Assembly (NCBI GenBank): GCA_002352215.1
Contig: DEIB01000056.1
Span: 62,001 to 126,000, forward strand
Direction: 5' to 3'
DNA length: 64,000 nucleotides
Source of the DNA: Chthonomonas sp. UBA2785
GTDB lineage: Bacteria; Armatimonadota; Fimbriimonadia; Fimbriimonadales; Fimbriimonadaceae
A model generated the notes under the pieces. The model was not told the DNA's origin and ran no database searches. It saw nothing but the letters and a program-made list of their open reading frames with translations. The first letter of the stretch is position 1. Each line of letters begins with the position of its first letter. The translations under genes and the position numbers were made by a program. Below are positions 16,739-25,752 of this stretch, piece by piece.

Positions 16739-17760
16739 CTGCGGTCGCGAGGACAGAGCAGGATCTCGTCTTCGGTCACCACCATGACCATGTCTTCCAC
16801 GCCTAGCAGATTCACGCGCATGCCGTCCACTTCGTTGTAGATGACGTTGCCGTTGGATTCGACGGCCCGCAGACGACCGATGCCCACATTCTCAGAGTCG
16901 TCACTCGGCAGGCTGCGGTTGATGCTGTCCCAGGTGCCCAGGTCATCCCAATCGAACTGCGCCTTCACCACGGCCACACTGCGGCTGTGCTCCACCAGCG
17001 CGATGTCCACAGGGTCATTGCCAATCTCGCTAAAGATGGCGACGGCCTCGGCGTGGTTGTCGGCCCGCAGAGCTTGCACGATGCGGTGGAGGGCCATGTG
17101 CAGGCTTTGGTCCGCTTGCTCCAGGGAGCGATCAAAAGTATCGAGCGTCCAGAAGAACATGCCGGAGTTCCACAAGAATCCGCCTTGCTTGAGGAAGCCG
17201 ACGGCCGTATCGCGATTGGGCTTTTCTCGGAACCGCTTGACCATGTAGCCCGGTGCCACTTCTTGGCCGACTTCGATGTAGCCAAAGCCCGTATCCGGGC
17301 GGCTGGGCTCAATGCCAATGGTGACAATCGCCTTGTGCTCGCGAGCCATGACGAAGGCATCGTCAACGGTCTTGAGGAAGCCATCTAGCGGTTCAATGCG
17401 GTGGTCGGCGGTTAGCACGGCCATTTCGATGCCGCGCCAATTGTCTTCGCTTTGGGAAATCAGGCGCGCGACGGCCCACAAAATCGCGCCCATGGTGTTG
17501 CGCTGGATGGGCTCGGAATCCACTTGTTCGTGGGAAAGTTCGGGGAGTTCGCGGCGGCTAGGGATGACCAGACCGGGCGTGGTTTGCACCACGAAATTAC
17601 CGGCCCCAGCGATGGCTTCGGCGCGCTCTACCGCTTGCTGAAGGAGCGACTTTTCCGGGTCGGCCAAACGCAAAAACTGCTTCGGTCGTTCGGGGCGAGA
17701 AACCGGCCAGAACCGTTGGCCCGACCCTCCCGCCATGATAACGCACTTGCGATTTCCCAT
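16714..17760 (-). CDS. manC: Mannose-1-phosphate guanylyltransferase
   Basis: 348 aa from the ATG at 17760. The start MGNRKCVIMAGGSGQRFWPVSRPERPKQFL has the nucleotidyltransferase G-G-S-G-x-R-F-W-P signature (11-19) and Lys27. FGYIEVG and WNSGMFFW further along are typical of GDP-mannose pyrophosphorylases. The length shows the single-domain form without a phosphomannose isomerase fusion. It makes GDP-mannose from mannose-1-phosphate and GTP, a donor for the exopolysaccharide. It is divergent from nth with only 32 nt between starts. Confidence 0.9.
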   Translation of the reverse strand: MGNRKCVIMAGGSGQRFWPVSRPERPKQFLRLADPEKSLLQQAVERAEAIAGAGNFVVQTTPGLVIPSRRELPELSHEQVDSEPIQRNTMGAILWAVARLISQSEDNWRGIEMAVLTADHRIEPLDGFLKTVDDAFVMAREHKAIVTIGIEPSRPDTGFGYIEVGQEVAPGYMVKRFREKPNRDTAVGFLKQGGFLWNSGMFFWTLDTFDRSLEQADQSLHMALHRIVQALRADNHAEAVAIFSEIGNDPVDIALVEHSRSVAVVKAQFDWDDLGTWDSINRSLPSDDSENVGIGRLRAVESNGNVIYNEVDGMRVNLLGVEDMVMVVTEDEILLCPRDRSQDVRRLT

Positions 17761-17792
17761 AATATGCGTTTCTACGGAGGTAAGTTCAGGGC

Positions 17793-18500
17793 GTGGCCCC
17801 ACAAAAAGCTCCCTTACGCAATGGTAAGGGTACCCGCCAGGCAGGGTCGCCACCTGACGTCCGGGCCCTGGCAGAAACCCTAGGTGCCCGCTACGGCATG
17901 CCCCGCTACGTCAATCGGTTTGACCCTGTGGACGAGCTGATTTGCTGCATTCTCAGCCAGCACTCGGCTGATGCAAACAGTTTTCCGGCGTTTACCTTGC
18001 TCCGCGCCACCTTGCCGGAGTGGGAAGATGTGGTGGCCGCCGGGCCAGAACGCGTGGCAGAGATCGTGAAAGGGGCGGGCCTAGCGAACCAGAAAGGCAA
18101 GTTCATTGTAGGCAGCCTGCGGGCTTTGGCGGAGACATTTGGGAGCTACACGCTCGATCCTCTGCGGGTGATGCCGGTGCCCGAGGCCATGGCGTGGCTG
18201 CAGACCTTGCCCGGAGTCGGACCGAAGACGGCGGCGATTGTGCTGTGCTTTGGGTTCGGCAAGGGCGTGATTCCCGTAGATACCCATGTGCACCGCGTGA
18301 GCATGCGCCTGGGCTACATTGGCCCAAAAACCACCGCCAACCAGGCGCATGATGAACTGCTGAAGGTGGTGCCGGGTGAGCTCGCTTTCGCGTATCACTC
18401 GCTACTGATTCAGCACGGGCGCATGGTGTGCCGGGCGCCCCGACCTCGATGCGGTGAATGTGTGGTGGCCGCCATGTGCCCGCGCCAGGGGGTGGGATGA
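17793..18500 (+). CDS. nth: Endonuclease III (bifunctional DNA glycosylase/AP lyase)
   Basis: 235 aa from a GTG preceded by GGAGG. The helix-hairpin-helix LPGVGPKTA contains the lyase Lys145, and VDTHVHR carries the catalytic Asp163. The C-terminus keeps the 4Fe-4S ligands C213-x6-C220-x2-C223-x5-C229. It excises oxidised pyrimidines and nicks the abasic site in base excision repair. The N-terminus is about 20 residues longer than in typical Nth, so a later start is possible. It is the first gene of a six-gene run with overlapping ends (nth, glnE, plsY, unknown, lptF, lptD-like). Confidence 0.92.
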   Translation: MAPQKAPLRNGKGTRQAGSPPDVRALAETLGARYGMPRYVNRFDPVDELICCILSQHSADANSFPAFTLLRATLPEWEDVVAAGPERVAEIVKGAGLANQKGKFIVGSLRALAETFGSYTLDPLRVMPVPEAMAWLQTLPGVGPKTAAIVLCFGFGKGVIPVDTHVHRVSMRLGYIGPKTTANQAHDELLKVVPGELAFAYHSLLIQHGRMVCRAPRPRCGECVVAAMCPRQGVG

Positions 18501-20983
18501 AGGGCTTGGATGCGGTGGTGACTCCCCAGGAATGGGAGGCGTGGGCGCCGGACCCCACCGTGGCCCGCGTTCGGATTGAGCGCTGGTTAGCCTCGCAAAG
18601 CCAGCCGGAACTGACTTTGCAGAGTCTGGCGACTTTCCCCTTGGGGCGCGAAGCGGTGGTGCGCCTGCTCGGGGCCAGCGAGTACTGGACGCAAGTGTTT
18701 GTTCAGAACCCTGAACTTGGCACGCTGGTGCTCTCCCCCGAAGAATGGATGTTTCCCATCACCGCCGATGACGCGCATGCCACCGCGCGGCGCCTGGTGG
18801 GGGCCAGCGTTTCCTATTCCCACCGCCTGGACCGGCTGCGATATGTGAAGCAACGGGGTGTGCTACGTTGCCTGGTGCACGACCTGACGGGCATTTGGTC
18901 GCCGCCCAAGGTGTGGGCCGCATTGAGCGAATTGGCCGAGGGGCTGGTAAGGTGCGCCGCCGAAGTCGTGTGGGAGGAGGTTCGAGAGCGCCACGGCGTG
19001 AGCGGCGAGTTTCCCGTAGCCATCGTTGCTTACGGCAAGTTAGGTGGGCATGAACTCAACCTATCGAGCGACATTGATTTGGTCTACGTCATCCCGGACG
19101 ACTTGGATGAAGCCACCGAAACGGTGGTGAACAAAACTTTGGTGGCCCTTGGCCGGGCGCTGAGCGACCGCATGGGGCGCGGGGCGCTTTATCGTGTGGA
19201 TACTCGGCTTCGCCCCTTTGGCCGGAGCGGACCCCTTTGCATGCGCTGGCGGGCCGTCGAGTCCTACTTTAAGAACCACGCTGAACCCTGGGAGCAGTTG
19301 GCCATGATCCGGAGCCGTGTGATCTTTGGCACGCAAGAGGAGGCGGAGCGCTGGCAAGGGCTGCGGCAGGCGGTGGTGTTCCGTCCGGCCCGGGGGGAGT
19401 GGGTGGTGGATGAGTTGATGCAGATGCGGGTGCAGCTGGACAACTTTAAGGGCGATAACGACCTAAAGCGTTCGCCGGGCGGCATTCGAGATATCGAGTT
19501 TTCGGTCCAGATGCTCCAGCTTCTGCACGGCTACGGCGAGCCGGCATTGCAAGGCTTTTCCACCCTGGATGTTTTGGGCGCCCTCGCGGAACTCGGCCTC
19601 CTGAAATCGGATGAACCCCGGCGGTTGGCCGAAGCCTATGTGTTTTTCCGGCAGATCGAACATCGCCTGCAGATGGGCGACGACCTGCAAACTCACGTGT
19701 TACCGGCAGAAGATGCCGCCTGGACCGCCTTGGCCCGAAGCATGAACGAGCCGGACGGAGCCGCTTTTCGCGACCGAGTGGAGCGAACGAGAGTCGAAGT
19801 CCGTGAACTCTATCTGTCGATTTTGGGCCGGAGAGGAGAGGTGGCGGGCAAATCTCCGTGGCCCCGTGAGGCGGACCCGTGGCTGGGGGCGCTGAGCGGA
19901 GAAGGGTGGGCGGAGTCTCTGCGGGAGAATCGCGATTCATTGACCCGCGTGACCTGGTTGGCGCGCATGGCGCCCGTGCTGATGCCTTACCTGGGGCAAG
20001 ACCCGGTGGTTTCTGAGTGGTTGATCAGCGGCGAATTCGAGGAAATGAAGCCCCGCATGCGGGATGGTTCGGCTCCGGCTCTGCGCCGGGCCTGGCTGTT
20101 GGCAGCGTGCCGGGCGCTGCTGCTGGAGACGTCCTTTGGCGAGGAGTGGAGCGAGGTCTTAGATGAGTGGTTCTTTGCCCACAAAGGGGGATTAGAGGTC
20201 ATCGCTTTAGGGAGTTTTGCGGGGCGGAACATGAGGTTATTCTCCGACTGTGACCTGTGGGTGTGGGGCCAAGAAGTAGAGGCGGAGCAACTGGTGGCGA
20301 GGGTGCAAACGGTGCGCCAAGCGGGAGCCCCGCTCAATATGGACTTGCGCCTCCGCCCCGAGGGCCGGAGTGGCCCGCTGGCATCTTCGGTCGCATCTTT
20401 CCGCAAATACCGCACGGAGAGGCTAGAGACGTGGGAGCGGATGGCGCTCTCCCGTGCCCGCCCCATCGGAGGGGCCCCGCAAGCCCTGCCAGAAATTGAA
20501 GACCTCTTGGCCAAGCCTTTAACCGGCGAGGAGTTTGAAGAACTCCTCACGATGAAGCACCGCATTGAGACCGAGCGCGTGCCGGCGCACCATTGGAAGC
20601 GTCATTTGCGCCACTCGGCAGGCGGCACCGACGATGTGGAGTGGCTGGTCCACTTGGCCATGATGAAGGAACCCGGATGGCGACCCCCGGTGGCCAATGG
20701 CATGCAAGCGGAACTGGCTAGCCTTGAGAACTCAAGAATTTTGGTTCCTGAGGACGTGAACGAGCTTCGACTGACCTACCGGCTATGGCAGCGACTGCGG
20801 ATGGCGCTGGCATGCTTGGCCTTTGATGCCGATGTGGTGCCGGAGAACCCAGATAAACTAGATGCCTTAGCCGAAGTATTGAAGTACGAGGGTGGCAATG
20901 CGATGCTGAAGGAAATTCAGCATGGCCAAACCCGCGTACGGGAAATCTTCGACAAGGGCGTGCGGAGATTGCAAGAATGGTGA
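18497..20983 (+). CDS. glnE: Glutamine synthetase adenylyltransferase/deadenylase-like protein
   Basis: 828 aa. Two nucleotidyltransferase domains are visible: the N-terminal GGHELNLSSDIDLVYV (SDIDL near residue 190) followed by RVDTRLRPFGRSGPL, and the C-terminal FAGRNMRLFSDCDLWVWG (near 580) followed by NMDLRLRPEGRSGPL. This is the two-headed layout of GlnE, where the N-terminal head removes and the C-terminal head adds AMP on glutamine synthetase according to PII/glutamine signals. In the second head the usual G-G-x-E before the aspartates is replaced by G-R-N-M. Its ATG overlaps the nth stop, and its end overlaps plsY by 7 nt. Confidence 0.88.
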   Translation: MKGLDAVVTPQEWEAWAPDPTVARVRIERWLASQSQPELTLQSLATFPLGREAVVRLLGASEYWTQVFVQNPELGTLVLSPEEWMFPITADDAHATARRLVGASVSYSHRLDRLRYVKQRGVLRCLVHDLTGIWSPPKVWAALSELAEGLVRCAAEVVWEEVRERHGVSGEFPVAIVAYGKLGGHELNLSSDIDLVYVIPDDLDEATETVVNKTLVALGRALSDRMGRGALYRVDTRLRPFGRSGPLCMRWRAVESYFKNHAEPWEQLAMIRSRVIFGTQEEAERWQGLRQAVVFRPARGEWVVDELMQMRVQLDNFKGDNDLKRSPGGIRDIEFSVQMLQLLHGYGEPALQGFSTLDVLGALAELGLLKSDEPRRLAEAYVFFRQIEHRLQMGDDLQTHVLPAEDAAWTALARSMNEPDGAAFRDRVERTRVEVRELYLSILGRRGEVAGKSPWPREADPWLGALSGEGWAESLRENRDSLTRVTWLARMAPVLMPYLGQDPVVSEWLISGEFEEMKPRMRDGSAPALRRAWLLAACRALLLETSFGEEWSEVLDEWFFAHKGGLEVIALGSFAGRNMRLFSDCDLWVWGQEVEAEQLVARVQTVRQAGAPLNMDLRLRPEGRSGPLASSVASFRKYRTERLETWERMALSRARPIGGAPQALPEIEDLLAKPLTGEEFEELLTMKHRIETERVPAHHWKRHLRHSAGGTDDVEWLVHLAMMKEPGWRPPVANGMQAELASLENSRILVPEDVNELRLTYRLWQRLRMALACLAFDADVVPENPDKLDALAEVLKYEGGNAMLKEIQHGQTRVREIFDKGVRRLQEW

Positions 20984-21612
20984 CCTATTTGGGCGTGTTG
21001 CTGGGGGCATACCTGATCGGATCTCTGCCCTTTAGCGTGTGGATGGGGCTGGCCTTTGGGGTGGACATTCGCAAGATGGGGAGTGGCAACCCGGGCGCCA
21101 CGAACGTGGTGCGCAACGTGGGTTGGGGCCCGGGGATCATGGCATTTCTCCTCGATGTGGCCAAAGGCAGTGCGCCAGCACTGGCCGCCAAGTATCTGGC
21201 AGATCAACAGGGCTTTGGTTATGTGCCCGGACTGTTACCGCAGGACCATGCGCTTTATGCAGGCTTGATGGCCATTGTTGGTCATACCCTGAGTCCGTTC
21301 CTGGGATTCAAGGGCGGAAAGGGAGTGGCCACAGGCCTCGGGGCCTTGCTCGGAACGGCCTGGCTGGGAGGCGTGATTGGCTTTGGGATGTTCCTGGTTT
21401 GCTTGGCCTTGACCCGCTACGTCAGTGTTTCCAGTGTGGTGGGGGCGGCAAGCGCGGCCGTGGCGGCCCTCATGCTGGGTTTGTCGCCGGCCGTCTCGGC
21501 CGCTTATGTGCTGGTGGCGGTTTACATTATCGTGAAGCATCGCGCGAACTTCGAACGATTGCGCAAGGGTGAAGAGCCCAAAATTGGAAAGAAGGCCGCG
21601 CCGCCGCCATGA
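20977..21612 (+). CDS. plsY: Acyl-phosphate:glycerol-3-phosphate acyltransferase
   Basis: 211 aa integral membrane protein with the three PlsY motifs: GSGNPGATNVVRNVG, GHTLSPFLGFKGGKGVATGLG, and the C-terminal K-H-R-x-N-F-x-R-L-x-x-G-x-E. It transfers acyl groups from acyl-phosphate to glycerol-3-phosphate, the first step of phospholipid synthesis. The start overlaps the last codons of glnE and the stop overlaps the next ATG, so translation is probably coupled. The C-terminal tail is rich in Lys and Pro. Confidence 0.95.
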   Translation: MVTYLGVLLGAYLIGSLPFSVWMGLAFGVDIRKMGSGNPGATNVVRNVGWGPGIMAFLLDVAKGSAPALAAKYLADQQGFGYVPGLLPQDHALYAGLMAIVGHTLSPFLGFKGGKGVATGLGALLGTAWLGGVIGFGMFLVCLALTRYVSVSSVVGAASAAVAALMLGLSPAVSAAYVLVAVYIIVKHRANFERLRKGEEPKIGKKAAPPP

Positions 21613-22433
21613 TGGACCTGGAGCTGTTGGGGTTCCTGACCCGGGTTCAGGCGAACCCGAATGCCTTTGCCTCCGCCATTTTTGTTTGGCCGGTGGCGTT
21701 GGCGTGGGTGCTGTTTGGAGTGCGATCTGGGATTGATGGCGAACTCGATCCGCCGGTTGCTTTTGGCCTGATCTTCGCCGGGATCGGACTCGGTCACTTT
21801 GTGACGACGGCGGCGAACCCCACTCTCTCCGTCATCGTCTTTGGGGCAATGGTGCTCCTCACGATCGCCTTTCCGGTGGTGCGGATCGTGCAGGGAGCCA
21901 CCGAGCACTCGCAGCTGAACGTTGACCTTTTGGAGAACGCATATGACCATCTTGGCCGCAATCCTACGAATCCCGTGATGCAGTTTAAGGTGGCAGAATG
22001 TGCGTACGCTTGCAACCTAAAGGGGCACGCCGTGGCGCTGGCGGATAAAGCATTAGCCGGGCGGGCAAAAGATCAATTTCGCTGGGAGATTGCCGCGATT
22101 ACGAAGTGGAAAGAATCGGGGATTCATCCTCGCTACTTCGCCGAAATTGCGTGCCGAAACTGTGGCCAAATGGTGGGGCTGGGCGGCGCCTTTTGCCCGG
22201 GTTGCGGGGCGCCCTATTTGGCCCTGGCCGCTCGGGGAGCGTTCAATCCGAACCTGAAATTGAACCGATGGGTGACCACCTGGCTGGCCGGGGTGGTGGT
22301 GGTTCTTCTCATTCCCATTACGGCCGGGGCGGCTTTGCCGGTGCCGGTGGTGGTGGGGCTTGTGGTGCTAGAAATCGCCGCGGGAGTTTATTTCTTAATG
22401 CGTGCCTTTCGTTTGGGCGGGGAGTCCAAATGA
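21609..22433 (+). CDS. Unknown membrane protein with TPR-like helix pair and zinc ribbon
   Basis: 274 aa, family not recognised. Visible parts: three hydrophobic helices (about 20-40, 50-68, 75-95), a helical segment resembling a tetratricopeptide repeat (about 108-155), a four-cysteine zinc ribbon (Cys182, 185, 196, 199; CRNCG and CPGCG), and two further hydrophobic helices at the C-terminus (about 222-265). It overlaps plsY and lptF by 4 nt each. That suggests a membrane or envelope role linked to lipid synthesis or LPS transport, which is an inference from position only. Confidence 0.75.
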   Translation: MMDLELLGFLTRVQANPNAFASAIFVWPVALAWVLFGVRSGIDGELDPPVAFGLIFAGIGLGHFVTTAANPTLSVIVFGAMVLLTIAFPVVRIVQGATEHSQLNVDLLENAYDHLGRNPTNPVMQFKVAECAYACNLKGHAVALADKALAGRAKDQFRWEIAAITKWKESGIHPRYFAEIACRNCGQMVGLGGAFCPGCGAPYLALAARGAFNPNLKLNRWVTTWLAGVVVVLLIPITAGAALPVPVVVGLVVLEIAAGVYFLMRAFRLGGESK

Positions 22434-23503
22434 GGAAGCTCGATCGCTACATTTGGCGGGAGATGGGCGTGCCGCTTTTCTCCGGGGTGATTGTTATTGC
22501 CATGCTCTTTATGGCCAATGATGTCATTGCCATTTTTAAAGAGCTGAATGTCGCGAATATCCCGCAGGTGATGGTGGCCCAACTGGTGTTGCTCAAGTTG
22601 CCGGGCTGGCTGAGCCTAACACTGCCGGTGGGGGTGACGCTAGGGGTGTCATTGGCTCTGTCTCGCCTAACGCGTGAAAATGAGATCACGGCCATGCGCG
22701 CGGCGGGGGTGCCGGTGCGCCGGGTGCTGTGGCCGGTGGTGGTGGTGGGACTGCTGACCACCGTGGCGAACTGGATGGTGGTGGAGCGGCTCATCCCGTG
22801 GTCCGCCGAGCGCTACCGAGAGGTACAGGCGCAAGTGGGCGTGCTGGGCACGGCGCCGGAATTCACCAGCAACGTGATGATGAAGCTGGACCGCTACACG
22901 GTTCAGGTTGAGTCTGTCATCCGCCAGCCTGATGGCTCGGTCCAGCTTCGAAACATCTTGGCCATCGAGCGGCCGAATCCGAATGAGGAGTGGACTTACC
23001 GGAGCAAGGTGGGGAGCTACGCCCGCGGAGTGTGGACATTACAAGAGCCGCAAGTGCGTATCTTTGACGGCGATAGGATTCACGTATTAGAGAGCAAGGA
23101 CCCGCTGCGGATCAACGAACCGATCCGCATTGCCGACCTGTTTGGCGCGCCGATGGCCGAGGAGATGAACGCGGAGGATCTCCGCCAGGCCATCACGCAG
23201 GCGAGGGAGCGCGGGGATACCACGCGTCTACTGGAGGTGGCCTATCACGTCAAGTTCAGCCTGCCCGCCAGCTGCCTGATTTTTGCCATCACCGGGGCCG
23301 TGACTTCGATTCGATTTGCGCGCATGGGGGCCTTTAGCGGGGTGCTGATAAGTTTCGGTTTGGTCCTGGCTTATTACAACATTTATGTGATCTGCAAGGA
23401 CATCGTGGGGCGAAACGGGTGGGCGTCGCCCATTGTCTCGGCGTGGCTGCCGAATGCGATCTTCCTATTGATTGCGGTGCTGGTTTCGAGGCGGAACGAG
23501 TGA
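22430..23503 (+). CDS. lptF: LptF/LptG-family LPS export permease
   Basis: 357 aa from the ATG at 22430, overlapping the upstream stop. The opening MRKLDRYIWREMGVPLFSG and the six-helix plan (three N-terminal, three C-terminal, soluble beta domain between about 120 and 260) are those of YjgP/YjgQ permeases. With the LptB ATPase, these extract lipopolysaccharide from the inner membrane. Only one permease is encoded here and its ATPase is not in the window. The adjacent LptD-like gene supports the assignment; LptF and LptG cannot be firmly distinguished by eye. Confidence 0.87.
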   Translation: MRKLDRYIWREMGVPLFSGVIVIAMLFMANDVIAIFKELNVANIPQVMVAQLVLLKLPGWLSLTLPVGVTLGVSLALSRLTRENEITAMRAAGVPVRRVLWPVVVVGLLTTVANWMVVERLIPWSAERYREVQAQVGVLGTAPEFTSNVMMKLDRYTVQVESVIRQPDGSVQLRNILAIERPNPNEEWTYRSKVGSYARGVWTLQEPQVRIFDGDRIHVLESKDPLRINEPIRIADLFGAPMAEEMNAEDLRQAITQARERGDTTRLLEVAYHVKFSLPASCLIFAITGAVTSIRFARMGAFSGVLISFGLVLAYYNIYVICKDIVGRNGWASPIVSAWLPNAIFLLIAVLVSRRNE

Positions 23504-25752
23504 GAAATCTTGTTCTTATCTTGGCCTTGCTTGGGGTTTGCTTGGGGTCGGCCGTGGACTACGGCACGGCCCTAAGCGCCGCTATTCGCAGCCTGCCGCC
23601 CAAGACAGAAGGGGAGCCGGTTACGCCGCCATCCGGAGGCACGCCGCCTATCCGCATTGAGCGGGCAGGCTCGGTCGAGAGGAGCGGCAAGCTGATTCGG
23701 TTGACGAATGGCGCGGCGGTCAAGATTGGCGAGCGGAACATCACCGGGGAGACGGCCATCATTGACGAGGCCAATGACCGGGTCGAAATTGCTGGAGGAG
23801 CCCGCGTGGAGGGCGCCGGAGATGACATCCAGGCCGAGCGTATCTCCGCTGACCTTCGTTTTCAACGGACGAACTTGACCGATGCGAGATTTCGACTAAG
23901 CCCAAGTTGGTTTGAAGGGCGAGTCACCGATGACTTCTTCGTTCGTGCCGGAGAGGCCCAGAGCAACGAACGCGGTTACTTTGTCATTGCGGGACAATGC
24001 ACAACGTGCAATGACGGGCGCCCTCACTATCATATTGGCGCTGACCGCATCGAGATCTTTCCCTCTGATCGAATCATTCTGCGCGGCGCGAGAATCAACA
24101 TCCTGGGCTCCACCATTCTCAAGCTTCCGGCTCTCACCATCCCGCTTTTAGAAAACAGTAATCCTCGCTATTTGCCGCTCATCGGGCAAAGCCGCGACGA
24201 GGGTTACTTTATCAAGTCGCGATTTGCCACGCCGGTCGGCAGCCGAGAGGTGGTAGACATTCTGGCCGATGCCATGAGCAAACTCGGATTTGGCATCGGG
24301 GCGGAGTATGCCAACAATAGTGGCACCAGCCGCGTTTATTCGCTTTTTGGAAATAGCCCTTCACTTACGGCCAGCCAAAACTATAACGGCAAGCTGGGGG
24401 GAGGGAATCTTAGTTTTGATGGTCTTTTCTTGCGGAACAACTATGCGTTTGCTCCGGAGACCACGACCACAAGCCTTCGCGCCAACTACGCCGAAGGAGG
24501 ATTCAATCTCTCTGGCTACCGGACGGGCACTTCAACCTCGGGCTTTAGCTCCGTGGCCGAGTCCGTTTCTCTTCGAGATCGCCGCACATGGGGAGTCGGG
24601 AGTTCCCGTCGAGACCAGCGCACGCGGGGTGGTCGTGGCCTCATTACCGACATCAACCTGACCTGGAATCGAAGCCAGAGCCGCGGGGTCTCAAGTGCCG
24701 TGGAGAGTGAGCGGATGGACCTGCGCTTCCTCGCTCAGCAGAATCTGGGTGCCGTGGATGCGGAACTCCTTTACGAACGAAGCATCCCCATCAGTGAATC
24801 ACGAAACTTCAACAACAATCGGGATCGTACGCCAATTCTCAGCTTTAAGTCAGATGGCGATCGTTTGGGTTGGTTTCCAGCGAGTACGGGTTTAAGGTTT
24901 GATATTCAGGGAAGTCTGGGCGAGTGGCGCGATCCGGTGCGGCAAAGACCGATCTCTCGGTTCTTCTTGGATTCAGGAATTTCGGGTTCTCGCCGGGTGG
25001 GCGCGCTCAGCACTTCTTATCAAACGCGTCTCCAACAAGGAATCTATAGTGACGACACGGCGCAATACGTTCTGCGCTCTGATATCCGTAGTTCGTATCA
25101 GTTTGGGACACAGTCGAGTCTGAATCTAACCTACCGATATCTCAAGCCCGTGGGCTTTACTCCCATCCAGGCCGACCGCACCGGACGAGCAGACTCCCTT
25201 AGTCTGGATGCGAGCTATCAAATTGATCCCCGTACCTCCCTAGGTGTGCAAACGGGCTACGATTTCTATTCGGGTTTCCGGGGGGTTACGCCTTGGCAAC
25301 AGGTCGGGATTCGCGCGGAGTATCTCGCCCCTCCGGGGCTCACCGCCCGGCTGTTTATTGACTACGATACGTTCTCATCCGTTTGGAACCAGGGTCGCCT
25401 CGATGCCATCATCCAGCAAGGTGATTTGCGCCTGACACTTGGCACCCGGTACGACGCACGAAGGTCGGTATGGGGCGGGGTGAATGCGATCGTGGAAGGG
25501 TTCCGCGCGGGGCAGATCACGGCGGCCGCCCTCTTCGACTACAACGGATACACCAAACAGCTCGATTCGCAGCAATGGCAGCTGATCTACGACCTGCACT
25601 GCGCGGAGATGGTGTTTGAGTTCTCGGATTCGCGGGTGGGGTTCCGCAGCGGCCGGCAGGTCGGCCTATTCCTGCGTATCAAGGCGCTTCCGGGCGGTAG
25701 CCCGTTCGGCCAAGGGACGCGCGGCCAGTCGCTCATCGGCCTCGGCGGCTAA
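23500..25752 (+). CDS. LptD-like outer membrane LPS-assembly protein (OstA domain plus beta-barrel)
   Basis: 750 aa from a GTG that overlaps the lptF stop. A signal peptide (about 1-18) is followed by an OstA/LptA-like domain (about 45-150) and GQCTTCNDGRPHYHIGADRI (about 165-184), the TTC-x-x-x-x-PHY segment typical of LptD. From about 240 the sequence alternates polar and hydrophobic residues with many Tyr, Asn and Arg, as in a beta-barrel, and it ends in alternating strands. It would receive LPS-type glycolipid at the outer membrane. It is direct evidence that the cell is diderm. Its 3' end overlaps the convergent permease gene by 4 nt. Confidence 0.85.
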   Translation: MRNLVLILALLGVCLGSAVDYGTALSAAIRSLPPKTEGEPVTPPSGGTPPIRIERAGSVERSGKLIRLTNGAAVKIGERNITGETAIIDEANDRVEIAGGARVEGAGDDIQAERISADLRFQRTNLTDARFRLSPSWFEGRVTDDFFVRAGEAQSNERGYFVIAGQCTTCNDGRPHYHIGADRIEIFPSDRIILRGARINILGSTILKLPALTIPLLENSNPRYLPLIGQSRDEGYFIKSRFATPVGSREVVDILADAMSKLGFGIGAEYANNSGTSRVYSLFGNSPSLTASQNYNGKLGGGNLSFDGLFLRNNYAFAPETTTTSLRANYAEGGFNLSGYRTGTSTSGFSSVAESVSLRDRRTWGVGSSRRDQRTRGGRGLITDINLTWNRSQSRGVSSAVESERMDLRFLAQQNLGAVDAELLYERSIPISESRNFNNNRDRTPILSFKSDGDRLGWFPASTGLRFDIQGSLGEWRDPVRQRPISRFFLDSGISGSRRVGALSTSYQTRLQQGIYSDDTAQYVLRSDIRSSYQFGTQSSLNLTYRYLKPVGFTPIQADRTGRADSLSLDASYQIDPRTSLGVQTGYDFYSGFRGVTPWQQVGIRAEYLAPPGLTARLFIDYDTFSSVWNQGRLDAIIQQGDLRLTLGTRYDARRSVWGGVNAIVEGFRAGQITAAALFDYNGYTKQLDSQQWQLIYDLHCAEMVFEFSDSRVGFRSGRQVGLFLRIKALPGGSPFGQGTRGQSLIGLGG

